Positions 15,786 to 24,105 of a stretch of 64,000 bases of DNA are shown here, piece after piece (the stretch's first letter is position 1; each line of letters opens with the position of its first letter). Made by a program: the position numbers and the translations under genes. Location: positions 1-64,000 of the forward strand of contig NZ_CWGJ01000010.1 of the NCBI RefSeq assembly GCF_900000175.1. The letters are read 5' to 3'. Source of the stretch: Estrella lausannensis (GTDB taxonomy: Bacteria > Chlamydiota > Chlamydiia > Chlamydiales > Criblamydiaceae). The notes beneath the pieces were generated by a model that searched no databases, had not been told where the DNA came from, and saw only the letters and a list, made by a program, of their open reading frames with translations.

Positions 15786-17219
15786 ATGACGCCTGCAGCA
15801 CCCGCCGCTCTCCCCACTCTTCGACAGATCGAGTCGTCCATTCCAGGGGACAAAAAGCCCGGCAGCGGGCAGGAGGAGATCCAAAAAAAGATAGCGATGA
15901 TTGCAGCCCATATTAGGGACTGCAGCCGAGAAGATAACACCCCACCTCTGTCTTTGTTGAATGATTTAACCGGAGTTGTTTCAAAAGCGATCGAAAGCGG
16001 CGTCAGCGCGCACGATTGCGACTTGATGGTCATCACTTCGTACTGCCAGAAGATCATAGCCGCCCACTCCTCCTCCGTCGATCCGATGAGAGTTTTACTC
16101 GCAGATGTTCATTTTCAAATTTTAAGGGAGCTCTCGTGCCAGAATCTTGCTCACCTTCGAGCTGTTACAACCCATTGGAACAACCCTTGTCTGAAAGCTC
16201 AAATCGAATTGATCAACAGTCAATCGTTACCCCTAAGGGTAGTAATGGGAGAGAATTGCACTGCCTCACAGGCGATAGATTGGCTTATGTCGCACCCCCA
16301 TAGCTCCCTTCTCCGTCATGCAGACTTCACCGGATTCTATGATTTCGATAATGCCTGCCTAAAACGAGTAACTACAAATTTCCCCCATCTTTACCATTTG
16401 GGAATCTCGCACACTGCCGTCAGCGTTGATGCGCTGAAGTATCTTGAGCATGTACCGGAGCTGCAGAGTTTAGACATGGATAACTGCTGCAATTTGAGAC
16501 CTGATTCCCTGAAGCATCTTGTCCATGTCAAGGGGCTTCAGCAGCTTTGTATGGCACGTTGCAAGCAGCTGGAGAGGGGGGGATTGAAACATCTTGTGCA
16601 TGTGCCAGGACTTCGGAGTCTAAACATCGGTTTTTGCACTCAACTAGCACCGGATTCACTGAAGCATCTTGTGCATGTTAAGGCCTTGCAGAACCTTGTT
16701 GCGACTAGCTGCGACCAGCTTGAAAGCGACGCTTTGAAGCACCTTGAAAACGTCAAAGACCTTCAAGGTCTCGTTGTGAGCGGGTGCAAGCAACTTGAGA
16801 GTGATATGCTGAAGCATCTTGTGCATATAAAGGGTCTTCAGCGACTAAACATTCGCTTTTGCGACAGTTTAGAACCGGATGCTCTGAAGCATCTTGTCCA
16901 CCTGCCGGGGCTTCTGATTTTAGAGATCGGGTTTTGTGATAGCCTTGAGCCGGATGCGCTGAAGCATCTTGTCCACGTCAAGGGGCTTGAGAGTCTGGAC
17001 ATCGGCTTTTGCAAGCAGCTTGATTCCGATATTCTGAAGTGTCTTGAACAAGTGCCGAAACTGCAGAGCCTGGTGATTAGTTATTGCAAGCAGCTAGAAT
17101 CCGATGCACTCAAATACCTTGTGCATGTAGATGGTCTTAAATTGTTAACTATCAGAGGGTGTAAGCATCTTGATCGTAAGCATATTCCAACTTCGTTCAG
17201 GGGCGATGTGATTGAATGA
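15786..17219 (+). CDS. LRR protein with ten near-identical 25-residue repeats (candidate effector)
   Basis: The protein has 477 residues. An F-box-like segment (VHFQILRELSCQNLAHLRAVTTHW) lies near 108-131. From about residue 220 to 465 there are ten consecutive 25-residue LRRs of the form xxDALKHLVHVKGLQxLxIxxC, each ending CKQL or CDSL, encoded by 75-bp tandem repeats that are also alike at DNA level. The uniformity implies recent expansion by unequal crossing-over or gene conversion. The Cys-containing LRR and the F-box-like region point to a host-directed protein. A strong ribosome-binding site fixes the start. Confidence 0.82.
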   Translation: MTPAAPAALPTLRQIESSIPGDKKPGSGQEEIQKKIAMIAAHIRDCSREDNTPPLSLLNDLTGVVSKAIESGVSAHDCDLMVITSYCQKIIAAHSSSVDPMRVLLADVHFQILRELSCQNLAHLRAVTTHWNNPCLKAQIELINSQSLPLRVVMGENCTASQAIDWLMSHPHSSLLRHADFTGFYDFDNACLKRVTTNFPHLYHLGISHTAVSVDALKYLEHVPELQSLDMDNCCNLRPDSLKHLVHVKGLQQLCMARCKQLERGGLKHLVHVPGLRSLNIGFCTQLAPDSLKHLVHVKALQNLVATSCDQLESDALKHLENVKDLQGLVVSGCKQLESDMLKHLVHIKGLQRLNIRFCDSLEPDALKHLVHLPGLLILEIGFCDSLEPDALKHLVHVKGLESLDIGFCKQLDSDILKCLEQVPKLQSLVISYCKQLESDALKYLVHVDGLKLLTIRGCKHLDRKHIPTSFRGDVIE

Positions 17220-17313
17220 GGATAGGCATCTTAAAGGTCGCTGCACTCTGGGGTGAAGCTGTTAAAAGTATACGAAAAGCTGCATTGTATGCCCTTCATT
17301 CACCCATTTGCGC

Positions 17314-18192
17314 CTAAAGTGTAAAATTCCACCTCTTTGCATCCGGGAAGTCCACTTCGTTTAGGGCGATGAAGTGGTGTTTGATCTTGGAGTTTTCGTA
17401 GATATAGGCGATGTTTTGCACCGCGGGATAGCTCTTTTTCTGATAGCAGTTCAGGATATAGTCCACGCTTGATGAGAAGCAGCCTATGGCTGTAAATGTC
17501 TCTCCGGTTTGTCCCTCCATCTGAAATTTATCGAGAAGGCCTTCGATGGATCTGTTGTGCAGCCCGATCTGCCTGGCTTGCTGCTGCCATCCTGTCCAGC
17601 CCAGTGTCTGGGAGATAATCTCATGCGAACTATAACCGTTTCTTCCTCTAAGGCAGGGGACAAATTTCTGGATCACTTTAATGCAGTGCTCGAAAAGCTC
17701 GCGCATATCTAGAATTTCTTTTTTTTCATCAGTGACAAGCCAGGAGAGCGGGTGGTTTAAAAACGCCGTTTGCTGGGCATTGGCCTGTGTGATTTCATCG
17801 ATGCAGGCCTGGAGATTGGAGAGCAGTGTCGTGTCATCGCCTTTACTGAGAAATGTTTTAAACGCCGATTCAAAATCTAGAATGGCCAGGAGTGCTGATT
17901 GCAGGGCTGTAGTCGCGACGACGATGTTGTTCTCCTGGATGCGTTGGACGCTTGCTGTTAAGTCTTTTTTAACTTGTGCCACCATCTCCGGCGGTATGGA
18001 GATGACCGTGCGGTCTGCCAATGTGATGGTCGCCATCCCCCGGAAAAATGGAGCTCCATGCCATTGGGTGTTTTCAGCGGGAGCCACGTGGGCGTAGTGT
18101 CCATTCCACTGATTGATTGGATGAGAACCGGGAAAGGCCGTTGGGTACGCGGATCTGTCAGCATGGGGATTGAATTGTACATCGGGCTGCAT
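17314..18192 (-). CDS. Protein of unknown function
   Basis: The protein has 292 residues from the ATG at 18192, chosen because GGAGGGAGACG lies directly upstream; the longer frame to 18315 reads into a repeat element. The N-terminal ~60 residues are rich in His, Asn and Pro (VQFNPHADRSAYPTAF); the centre is helical. No signal peptide, membrane segment or known domain is visible. It is probably a lineage-specific chlamydial protein. Confidence 0.6.
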   Translation of the reverse strand: MQPDVQFNPHADRSAYPTAFPGSHPINQWNGHYAHVAPAENTQWHGAPFFRGMATITLADRTVISIPPEMVAQVKKDLTASVQRIQENNIVVATTALQSALLAILDFESAFKTFLSKGDDTTLLSNLQACIDEITQANAQQTAFLNHPLSWLVTDEKKEILDMRELFEHCIKVIQKFVPCLRGRNGYSSHEIISQTLGWTGWQQQARQIGLHNRSIEGLLDKFQMEGQTGETFTAIGCFSSSVDYILNCYQKKSYPAVQNIAYIYENSKIKHHFIALNEVDFPDAKRWNFTL

Positions 18193-18266
18193 CGTCTCCC
18201 TCCACGGGTTCAGTTTGATCTGGATCCTAGTCAAAGGAGGAAAGAAAAGTAAATTACTTTTTAAAT

Positions 18267-18333
18267 TACACCGAAAGTGTCCCGAAATTTGGTTTTTGAA
18301 AGCTCCCATGCCCAATTTAGATGCTGCGGTATA
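18267..18333. repeat. Inverted-repeat element, copy 4 (right end degenerate)
   Basis: The left end TACACCGAAAGTGTCCCGAA is clear. The right end TGCCCAATTT...GCGGTATA is a decayed version of the inverse end. Interior bases resemble the 24285-24366 copy. Confidence 0.7.
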
Positions 18334-18347
18334 AGGGTGAAAAGAAG

Positions 18348-18371
18348 AGGCCGGCTTTAGTCTGCCGGCCT
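18348..18371 (-). terminator. Terminator after the hydrophobic protein gene pair
   Basis: AGGCCGGC (18348-18355) and GCCGGCCT (18364-18371) form an 8-bp stem with an 8-base loop, followed on the minus strand by TCTTCTTTTC. It lies 8 bp past the stop at 18380. Confidence 0.7.
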
Positions 18372-18379
18372 GCTAGCGT

Positions 18380-18739
18380 TTAAGCTGCTGGAGCAGCCTC
18401 GCTAAGATCTAGTTTTTCGAAATCGATTTTCACTTGGCTGATTAAAGACTCTTTGGCCTCGAGAATCTCTTTTTCAAACGGCTTTTCCTCGGTAGCGGTA
18501 GGTTCTTCTGTTTCAACCGGAGCTTCCTGGGTAGAAAATTTATTTTTTGCCCAGGTGACGATTTTGTCGGATACGGACAGTAGCGAGGTGGCGGCGATCA
18601 CGGGCGCGATCTCGGGAGCTATCACCGTTAAAGCAACACCTCCGGCAAGCCCGGCGGAGATCCAAGCGGCTTTCTTTAGTGTGCCAAGCGTGTTGTTTTC
18701 CTGTTTCTCAACCTGCGCAGAGACAAAAGCGTCCGTCAT
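18380..18739 (-). CDS. Small hydrophobic protein, or displaced 3' part of the upstream gene
   Basis: From the ATG at 18739 the protein has 119 residues: a hydrophobic block AAWISAGLAGGVALTVIAPEIAPVIAATSLLSV (about 27-59), then an acidic Glu/Thr/Pro tail. AGGCGG precedes the ATG, which lies one base after the stop of the upstream gene, so coupling is possible. The same frame stays open upstream through a run of eight G (18771-18778); removal of one base there would join both frames into one 401-residue protein. Function unknown; the Gly/Ala-rich hydrophobic block is reminiscent of inclusion-membrane proteins. Confidence 0.55.
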   Translation of the reverse strand: MTDAFVSAQVEKQENNTLGTLKKAAWISAGLAGGVALTVIAPEIAPVIAATSLLSVSDKIVTWAKNKFSTQEAPVETEEPTATEEKPFEKEILEAKESLISQVKIDFEKLDLSEAAPAA

Positions 18740-18740
18740 T

Positions 18741-19586
18741 TTAAGGCCGCCTTTGACCACTTCTTCGGCAGGGGGGGGCCCCACCGGCAGTCGCTGCCGC
18801 ATCGTTGGCCTTCTGGATGACGTCCATGCTCATCGCATGTCTTCCGGCATCGACCGTGCCAAAGAAAGCGCCCACCTTTTCGGCTGTCCCTTTCATGAAG
18901 CCTGGTAGGTAGTTACCGATTTTTTTACCGGCAAGCGCGCCTTCAGCGACGCGGGCGTTATAAGCGCCTTTAACTTGATCGTAGCGAACGACGTTGCCGA
19001 TGACAACTCCTGCGGTTTCGATACACACCTTTTTAGCGGCAGAGCTTAAAATATCGCCTAAATCGTGCACCTTTTCTTCTTTTGTCTCCGATAGTGCGGC
19101 TTTGATAATTTTAGGAAGGGCATCCACCGCAGCATACGCAATGCCGATGCCGGCGAAGGGAGCAATACCTGAGGCGATCGCGGCGGTTCCAACGACTGTC
19201 GCTGCGATCTTGCCTACTTCCAGAGCTGTCGAGAGCGTTTTCGAAGGTTTTTTTTCGGTAGGCTCCTTCGTCTCTTCGTTTTGAAGTGCGATGTCGAGGA
19301 CTTGTACGCCCGCTTGCTGAATAGTCTCGCCGATGACTTTGACTTGCTGTGAGATGACGGGAACAGCGTGCCCTGCTACGGCTTTGCCGAGAAACTTGCC
19401 GAAAGTGCGGCCCACTTTACCGGCGATCTGCTCACCTTGATTTTGGGAATTCTCTACGATGTTGTTAAGGACGGAGACGCCGGCATAACCGCCGTAGGCT
19501 TTTGAAGCATAGTCGATGCCCTTTTTCGCTACCTGGATGCCGATGGTAACTGCTGCCTTGCCGATGATGGGAACGATGGTGCTCAT
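18741..19586 (-). CDS. Gly/Ala-rich hydrophobic protein (Inc-like?), possibly frameshifted at its 3' end
   Basis: The protein has 281 residues. Hydrophobic stretches include VGKIAATVVGTAAIASGIAPFAGIGIAYAAV (about 127-157) with a second region around 193-200. Ribosome-binding site AAAAGGAAAACAGTC precedes the ATG. The last ~10 residues (CRRSGQRRP) after the C8/G8 homopolymer look unlike the rest, which suggests that the native frame continues into the downstream gene. Function unknown; no signal peptide. Confidence 0.6.
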   Translation of the reverse strand: MSTIVPIIGKAAVTIGIQVAKKGIDYASKAYGGYAGVSVLNNIVENSQNQGEQIAGKVGRTFGKFLGKAVAGHAVPVISQQVKVIGETIQQAGVQVLDIALQNEETKEPTEKKPSKTLSTALEVGKIAATVVGTAAIASGIAPFAGIGIAYAAVDALPKIIKAALSETKEEKVHDLGDILSSAAKKVCIETAGVVIGNVVRYDQVKGAYNARVAEGALAGKKIGNYLPGFMKGTAEKVGAFFGTVDAGRHAMSMDVIQKANDAAATAGGAPPCRRSGQRRP

Positions 19587-19752
19587 GACTGTTTTCCTTT
19601 TTTTTAGTTTGAAGAAGCAATGAGCATAGAGGGGCGGTATTAACCTGAAATTAAAAGAAGGTTAAGCCGTCTTAACAGAAGCTGTTTTAGATAGTGTAAG
19701 GAATGGTTTTAAATGAAAAAAATACGGCCCACACTTGTTAACAGCCCTCTAT

Positions 19753-19780
19753 CAACGCTTGATTCATCAAGTGTTTTTTT
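19753..19780 (+). terminator. Plus-strand hairpin with T-run
   Basis: ACGCTTGAT / ATCAAGTGT form a 9-bp stem (one G-T pair), followed by TTTTTTTG. No plus-strand gene is visible upstream in the 370-bp gap, so it may end an unannotated transcript or act as an insulator. Confidence 0.5.
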
Positions 19781-19882
19781 GTTCGGGCTTTAAGGATTAA
19801 AACAGTGAGTTGATGCCTATCTGCGCAATGATTCGTTATTTCACGGGATTTTACGGCTAAGCACCCTCCGGATCCGCTGCTT

Positions 19883-19934
19883 AGAGACTATCCATAAACT
19901 TAAAATCAGGATGCTTTGTTTGTGGATAGTCTCT
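19883..19934. repeat. 17-bp inverted repeat in the gap upstream of the Inc-like gene pair's neighbour
   Basis: AGAGACTATCCATAAAC (19883-19899) and GTTTGTGGATAGTCTCT (19918-19934) match except for one base. There is no T-run on either side. It is unrelated in sequence to the abundant element family of this window. The rest of 19587-19962 shows no gene. Confidence 0.6.
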
Positions 19935-19962
19935 CTGGAAAGCTAGCAGGGGAGGGCCGTGT

Positions 19963-21141
19963 TTATGAACCCGATATTTCTAGTTTCCGAATTTTCCGCT
20001 CGAGGAGGGCGATCTCGTTTGTAAAATCGCACGGCAGGGAATGTTTTTGCGAGAACTGTTTGAAAAACTGGAGCTGCCTCTGATAGCCTTTTTTGATGCT
20101 CCAATTGTTGACGAGACAAATTTTGGCCATATCCTGGGCACAAAAAAGAAGGGAAGACTTATCCATCTCTTCCAAATTGTTAATTCCCTGCACACCGCAC
20201 ACATAATCTGTGCAGTGGTTTAAGCCCCTCATGTGGGCAAATTCATGCGAGGCCAATTTCATTAGCCGGATGAGAGCCTTGACTTTACCATCGTCTGCCA
20301 GCCTATAGGTTGAAAACACCCCGGTGGCCATGCTTGGTAGCGCCTCACCATAGAGGAAGTTGACTGAAGCATAGCTCGAACCGGGGTAGATATCTTGGTT
20401 GGTGAAGCCAAGTGCGTAGCTGTTTTGTGAGATTTGTTCTCTAAGTTTGAAGTGCATGGGAGAGAGAGCGTATTGCGTATGACCGAACTTTTCCCTCAGG
20501 TCGTCGCTCGGAAGAGCTAGGGATGTATTCTGGATGGAAGTGTGCATTCCATGCACCATTTTGAGATACTGTCTTACAATGCGGATGATCTTTTTTTCTT
20601 TTTCGGTGATGTCGCCGAAAAGAATAATGCTGATGGTTGTTCGTTCGGCATTTTGTAATGCCACCAAATCGGTGTTAAACTCTTCCAGCGTCTGCTCGAT
20701 TTCATTTGAACCGAGCCCCTTTTTCCAGTTGTTGGGTGGCGACAGCGTATCTGCCTCTCGGATCCGGTCAATTTCCCTGTAGTAGGGCACGAGGGTTGAT
20801 GGACGGCCGGCCGTGCCGGTGAGTGTCCTGATGTCGGCTTCTGCCGTGGGCTTGAGAAGTTCAACAGGGACCGCAGAGCGTATAGTTTCCTTCCCTTTGA
20901 AAAAGAGAGTACGCATTTTCTTCGAGCAAAGAAGGGGTATCCCCACAAAGAGAATTGTAAGAGCTATCAATCCGATGCGTTTGAGAAGAGGACAGAATCT
21001 CTCCTTTTTATTGAAGATTTGATAGTTGATTCCATCTTTGACGATCTCCCGGCCTAAACTCTTGAAATGGGGAACCAGTTTCCAGTCGGGGGTGTTCTGG
21101 ATTGCTTCGTGCAAGCTGGATGCGTATGTGATTTGTGGCAT
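19963..21141 (-). CDS. Membrane-anchored archaemetzincin-like metalloprotease (peptidase family M54)
   Basis: The protein has 392 residues from the ATG at 21141. The zinc motif HEFAHMRGLNH (299-309) matches HExxHxxGxxH exactly and is followed by Cys310 and Cys315 spaced as in archaemetzincins (HCx4C), with a further Cys334. Upstream, LGFTNQDIYPGSSYASVNFLYGEA and VFSTYRL match the conserved core. The later archaemetzincin M and CxxC positions are not kept, so structural zinc binding may be altered. Residues ~40-95 form a basic segment, one membrane helix and a second basic segment, similar to the N-terminus of the 56543-57145 protein. The substrate is unknown. Confidence 0.85.
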   Translation of the reverse strand: MPQITYASSLHEAIQNTPDWKLVPHFKSLGREIVKDGINYQIFNKKERFCPLLKRIGLIALTILFVGIPLLCSKKMRTLFFKGKETIRSAVPVELLKPTAEADIRTLTGTAGRPSTLVPYYREIDRIREADTLSPPNNWKKGLGSNEIEQTLEEFNTDLVALQNAERTTISIILFGDITEKEKKIIRIVRQYLKMVHGMHTSIQNTSLALPSDDLREKFGHTQYALSPMHFKLREQISQNSYALGFTNQDIYPGSSYASVNFLYGEALPSMATGVFSTYRLADDGKVKALIRLMKLASHEFAHMRGLNHCTDYVCGVQGINNLEEMDKSSLLFCAQDMAKICLVNNWSIKKGYQRQLQFFKQFSQKHSLPCDFTNEIALLERKIRKLEISGS

Positions 21142-21274
21142 GTGTCTCTTTTTCAATTAATTTGTCTTAATTGAAAACAAGTTTATAGCTTCATTTGCTT
21201 TTAGTAAATGAATTAGTGTTTGTTATCATTATACTTGAATTGTTTCAGGTGCTGAGCCTCTTTCGATACACAAT

Positions 21275-21296
21275 GCCCGGCCGGGGATGGCCGGGC
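21275..21296 (-). terminator. GC-rich hairpin after the OsmC gene
   Basis: GCCCGGCC (21275-21282) and GGCCGGGC (21289-21296) form an 8-bp stem 15 bp past the OsmC stop. The T-run is poor, so termination may be weak. Confidence 0.5.
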
Positions 21297-21310
21297 GCAG
21301 GTGATGCGCA

Positions 21311-21862
21311 TTAGCTTAAGTGGAGCTTCACTTCGATGGGTGTGCCTTTTGAGAGCATGGAGTAGGTGGGTGAGAATTTGTAGGCCTCTTCGATCGTTGC
21401 CTTAGGTGCATCGGTTTTAATTTTGAAAGAAGCTTCGATTTTCTTGTATCCCTTAGGGATTGAGTGGTTAATTCCAAGGAACCCCTGCAGGTCGATCTCT
21501 CCTTTCATTTCCGATGAAATAGCATGGATGCGATACCCCTTCATGCTGAGGTGATAGACGATGGAAGTTGTCATGCAAGACGCCAGTGCGCCGAGCAAGT
21601 ACTCCACCGGATTGGGGGCCTTGTCAGTGCCCAAGAGAGCTGGGGGTTCATCCGCTTCCATGGTGAAAGGTTTCGGACGGGTTTTTTGCTCGTGGCCGGC
21701 CGCATAATATCCTTGAATCCGGGTTTGGTTGTGCCCCCCTTCCATCCAAGTGTTTGACGCTCTGAACTCGCAGCGCGCAGCTGCCGGGTGTTTGCGGACT
21801 TCCTCTGAGATTTCTCTTAAAGTGGTTGTATCGACGCCATTGATTCTTTCTTTGACTGCCAT
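21311..21862 (-). CDS. OsmC-family peroxide-resistance protein
   Basis: The protein has 183 residues from the ATG at 21862, chosen because AAAGGAGGCTAT is a near-perfect ribosome-binding site; the longer frame to 21931 overlaps a terminator. The two conserved cysteines lie in AARCEFRA and LLGALASCMTTSIVYHL, with PNPVEYLLGALA as the helix signature. OsmC/Ohr proteins reduce organic hydroperoxides in the cytosol. The first Cys sits further upstream than in classical OsmC, as in the YhfA-like subgroup. Confidence 0.88.
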   Translation of the reverse strand: MAVKERINGVDTTTLREISEEVRKHPAAARCEFRASNTWMEGGHNQTRIQGYYAAGHEQKTRPKPFTMEADEPPALLGTDKAPNPVEYLLGALASCMTTSIVYHLSMKGYRIHAISSEMKGEIDLQGFLGINHSIPKGYKKIEASFKIKTDAPKATIEEAYKFSPTYSMLSKGTPIEVKLHLS

Positions 21863-21931
21863 ATAGCCTCCTTTGTAAGCTACCACTTCAACCAATACTC
21901 CTGGTTTCTGATTATCTTCAATAGACAGCAA

Positions 21932-21980
21932 AAAGCCCTCGCTTGCAGCTTGGCTTAAACAGGTTGCAAGGGAGGGCTTT
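21932..21980 (-). terminator. Terminator of the secreted-protein gene
   Basis: AAAGCCCTC (21932-21940) and GAGGGCTTT (21972-21980), with inner CTTGCA/TGCAAG arms, form a long stem followed on the minus strand by a T-run. It lies 10 bp after the stop at 21990. Confidence 0.85.
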
Positions 21981-21989
21981 ATTAAGTGT

Positions 21990-22550
21990 CTAAGCGTTTG
22001 CGTCGATTTCGCAAATTACATCGACTACGTCGTTGTAAGCGTCTTTGTCATAGTCTTTTGGAATATCGAAGTGCGTATCGGGGAGTATTGAGATTTCCAG
22101 AATCTGATCGACATTCACGGTGCTGATGCTGCCTTCGTTTTGGATTTTGAATGTGCCGGGCAGCGCTCTGCCTTCGGCATTGTCCGCTTCCTCGCCATAT
22201 TTGACGGTGACTTCCTTGACGACCGCTTCGTTTGTTATTTTGCCTTTGAGCAGGTGTTGACGACGGTTGTTTCTGCCGAAGAGGTAAGGCTCGAGGGTGA
22301 TCTTTTTGACTGTAATCTTGAACTCTTTGTCACTGACTTTTTCTCGCACCCTGACAATCAGGTTCAGGAGGTTTTGTTCATCGATGGCTCTGCAGATCGG
22401 ATAGGTATCTCTTGCGTCGATGGCAAATGTGGGAGCGTCGCCTCTTCCGCCCAGTTCAAGAGAGAAGGGGCCCAGGTAGAAGCCTATGTCAGCATAGGAA
22501 GAACCGGTCAAGCAGGCGATGGCAAGAAGTGCCGATGCGAATTTTTTCAT
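21990..22550 (-). CDS. Secreted protein of unknown function
   Basis: The protein has 186 residues with a clear signal peptide (MKKFASALLAIACLTGSSYA, cleavage after SYA). The mature part has beta-type alternation and few cysteines (one in TYPICRAI, one in DVICEI). AAAGGAAAATT precedes the ATG and a strong terminator follows, so it is a single-gene unit. Probably periplasmic or outer-membrane associated; no family recognised. Confidence 0.7.
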   Translation of the reverse strand: MKKFASALLAIACLTGSSYADIGFYLGPFSLELGGRGDAPTFAIDARDTYPICRAIDEQNLLNLIVRVREKVSDKEFKITVKKITLEPYLFGRNNRRQHLLKGKITNEAVVKEVTVKYGEEADNAEGRALPGTFKIQNEGSISTVNVDQILEISILPDTHFDIPKDYDKDAYNDVVDVICEIDANA

Positions 22551-22584
22551 AATTTTCCTTTGGCCATTTTTTAAGAACCATACC

Positions 22585-22598
22585 TACCCTATAGGGTA
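22585..22598. other. 14-bp perfect palindrome between divergent genes
   Basis: TACCCTATAGGGTA lies between the secreted-protein gene and the promoter of the broken MFS gene. It may be an operator; no regulator can be assigned. Confidence 0.4.
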
Positions 22599-22743
22599 GA
22601 GCTCTTATTCTCGTCAATCACTCCCTGCGCTGAATGGACTGCTTCGGCTGCACGGCGCGGCCCGCCTTGTTTTGTTGAAAATTTATTTTTACTCATTAGA
22701 GGGCTCTTAAAGATCAAACGAAGGAGGCGAGGCGGCAGAAACC

Positions 22744-22772
22744 TTGAATCGGCGGGGGAATTGCCCTATAAT
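22744..22772 (+). promoter_or_regulatory. Sigma70-type promoter of the broken MFS gene
   Basis: TTGAAT (22744-22749), a 17-base spacer and TATAAT (22767-22772). Its position excludes an upstream start codon at 22744 and supports ATG 22810, which has GGGGGAGG before it. Confidence 0.75.
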
Positions 22773-22809
22773 ATTCGAGCTTAATGGCGCTGTTTTTCGG
22801 GGGAGGTAT

Positions 22810-24052
22810 ATGCCGGACAAGGACAAAAGACAGTTTTGGACAGTTCTGTTCATCGTTTTTATGGGTTTTTTGGGCATTTCCATGCCCTATTTGATCTTTC
22901 CTGCTCTTTTTCTTAACCCTGCCTATTCGATTGTTTCCGACTACACCATAGCGCCCTCGCTTCTTTTGGGAATGACGCTGGCGGCCTATCCTCTGGGGCA
23001 GTTTATCGGCTCTCCGATTTTGGGGGCGCTTTCGGATGATTATGGACGAAAGCGGCTCTTAGCGGGAACCCTTTTCCTGAATGCCTTTTTTAACTTGCTG
23101 ACGGCTTTTGCCCTCAAATGGCATCTGGTCGAACTACTCATCCTCAGCCGGCTTCTTTCGGGTTTTATGGAAGGAAACATTGCCATCGCCCGGGCGATGG
23201 CAATGTTTCCTTCCATAAAACCCGAAAGTCAAGTCGATGCCGAAGCACTCCACCTTTGGGAAGATCAACGCGTCTGCGTCGATTGCCTTTTTAATCGGCC
23301 CCTTTTTTGGAGGGATCTTAATCGACAGCAATCTTTATGAGGGGCTGACGCTATCCACCCCTTTTTATGGGATCAGTGTCTTGTTTGTTCTTCTGTCGGG
23401 CGCTTCCCTCCTTTTCCTGAGGGAGGACGCTCTTGCTGAACCTGTGGCGGCAAGGAGCGTGTGGCAGCGCTTCAACCTCTACAAAAGGCTATCGGTCCTT
23501 TTTACCAACCAGCGTTTGAAATTTTTGCTGTTTGTTTCCACCTCCTTCAGTTTGGCTGTCGATATCTTCTATCAGTTCGCGCCTGTCTACCTGACGGAAA
23601 AATGGACACTGGCTCCATCTGACCTGATTATTTATAATGCCTTTCTCTGCGTCTCCCTGGCAGTGGGCAACGGATGGCTGGCAGGTTATGTGTCCAGGCA
23701 GTTTGACCGTCAGAAAGCTGTCATCTTCTCGACGACTGCTGTCGGTGCTCTATTGGTGGGGATCATTCTGGCGGAGTCGCCCTTTGTGATGTTTCTTCTC
23801 TATGGATCGATGGGAATTGTCATCGGACTGGCAGTGACCTTGCTGACCGTCAAGATTTCAGATTCTGTCAGCGACGCAATTCAGGGGGAGGTGCTCGGAG
23901 TGCAGATTGCATTGCGTGTTTTGGGGGAGGCGCTGATCTGTCTGCTCGGGGGCGTTCTCTTACTCATTTCACCGAAGTTGGTACTCGGTCTTGCTGCTAT
24001 GATGACAGGGCTTGCGATGCTCTATTATGCGCGCCGCGCCCCTGCCTATTAG
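22810..24052 (+). pseudogene. MFS (TetA/DHA1-like) transporter broken by a palindromic insertion
   Basis: The first part (from ATG 22810) reads GFLGISMPYLIFPALFL ... GQFIGSPILGALSDDYGRKRLL ... SRLLSGFMEGNIAIARAMA, six helices of a drug/tetracycline-type MFS protein. At 23203 the frame runs into sequence that is the inverse of the preceding DNA. The protein resumes in the +1 frame at about 23228 with KSMPKHSTFGKINASASIAFLIGPFFGG and continues to the stop at 24052, helices 7-12. In relatives only a few residues separate ARAMA from SFGKINA, so the middle was replaced and the frame shifted. As assembled the gene cannot make a full transporter. Promoter and ribosome-binding site are intact, so the lesion is recent or an assembly artefact. 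Confidence 0.85.
23155..23228. repeat. Perfect 74-bp palindrome without spacer
   Basis: Arms 23155-23191 and 23192-23228 are exact inverse complements (37 bp each). The centre is a natural 20-bp palindrome in the MFS gene (GCCATCGCCCGGGCGATGGC), which codes for the expected residues AIARAMA; the outer part of the right arm is foreign to the protein. Confidence 0.95.
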
Positions 24053-24062
24053 ACAAAAATTA

Positions 24063-24091
24063 TTGTTACTGATAGAATAGTGCTTTAAAAT
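24063..24091 (+). promoter_or_regulatory. Promoter of the Phe leader/tyrP-like transcript
   Basis: TTGTTA (24063-24068), 17-base spacer, TAAAAT (24086-24091). Transcription would start near 24098, just ahead of the leader ATG at 24106. Confidence 0.65.
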
Positions 24092-24105
24092 TCACAGGTT
24101 GATTC

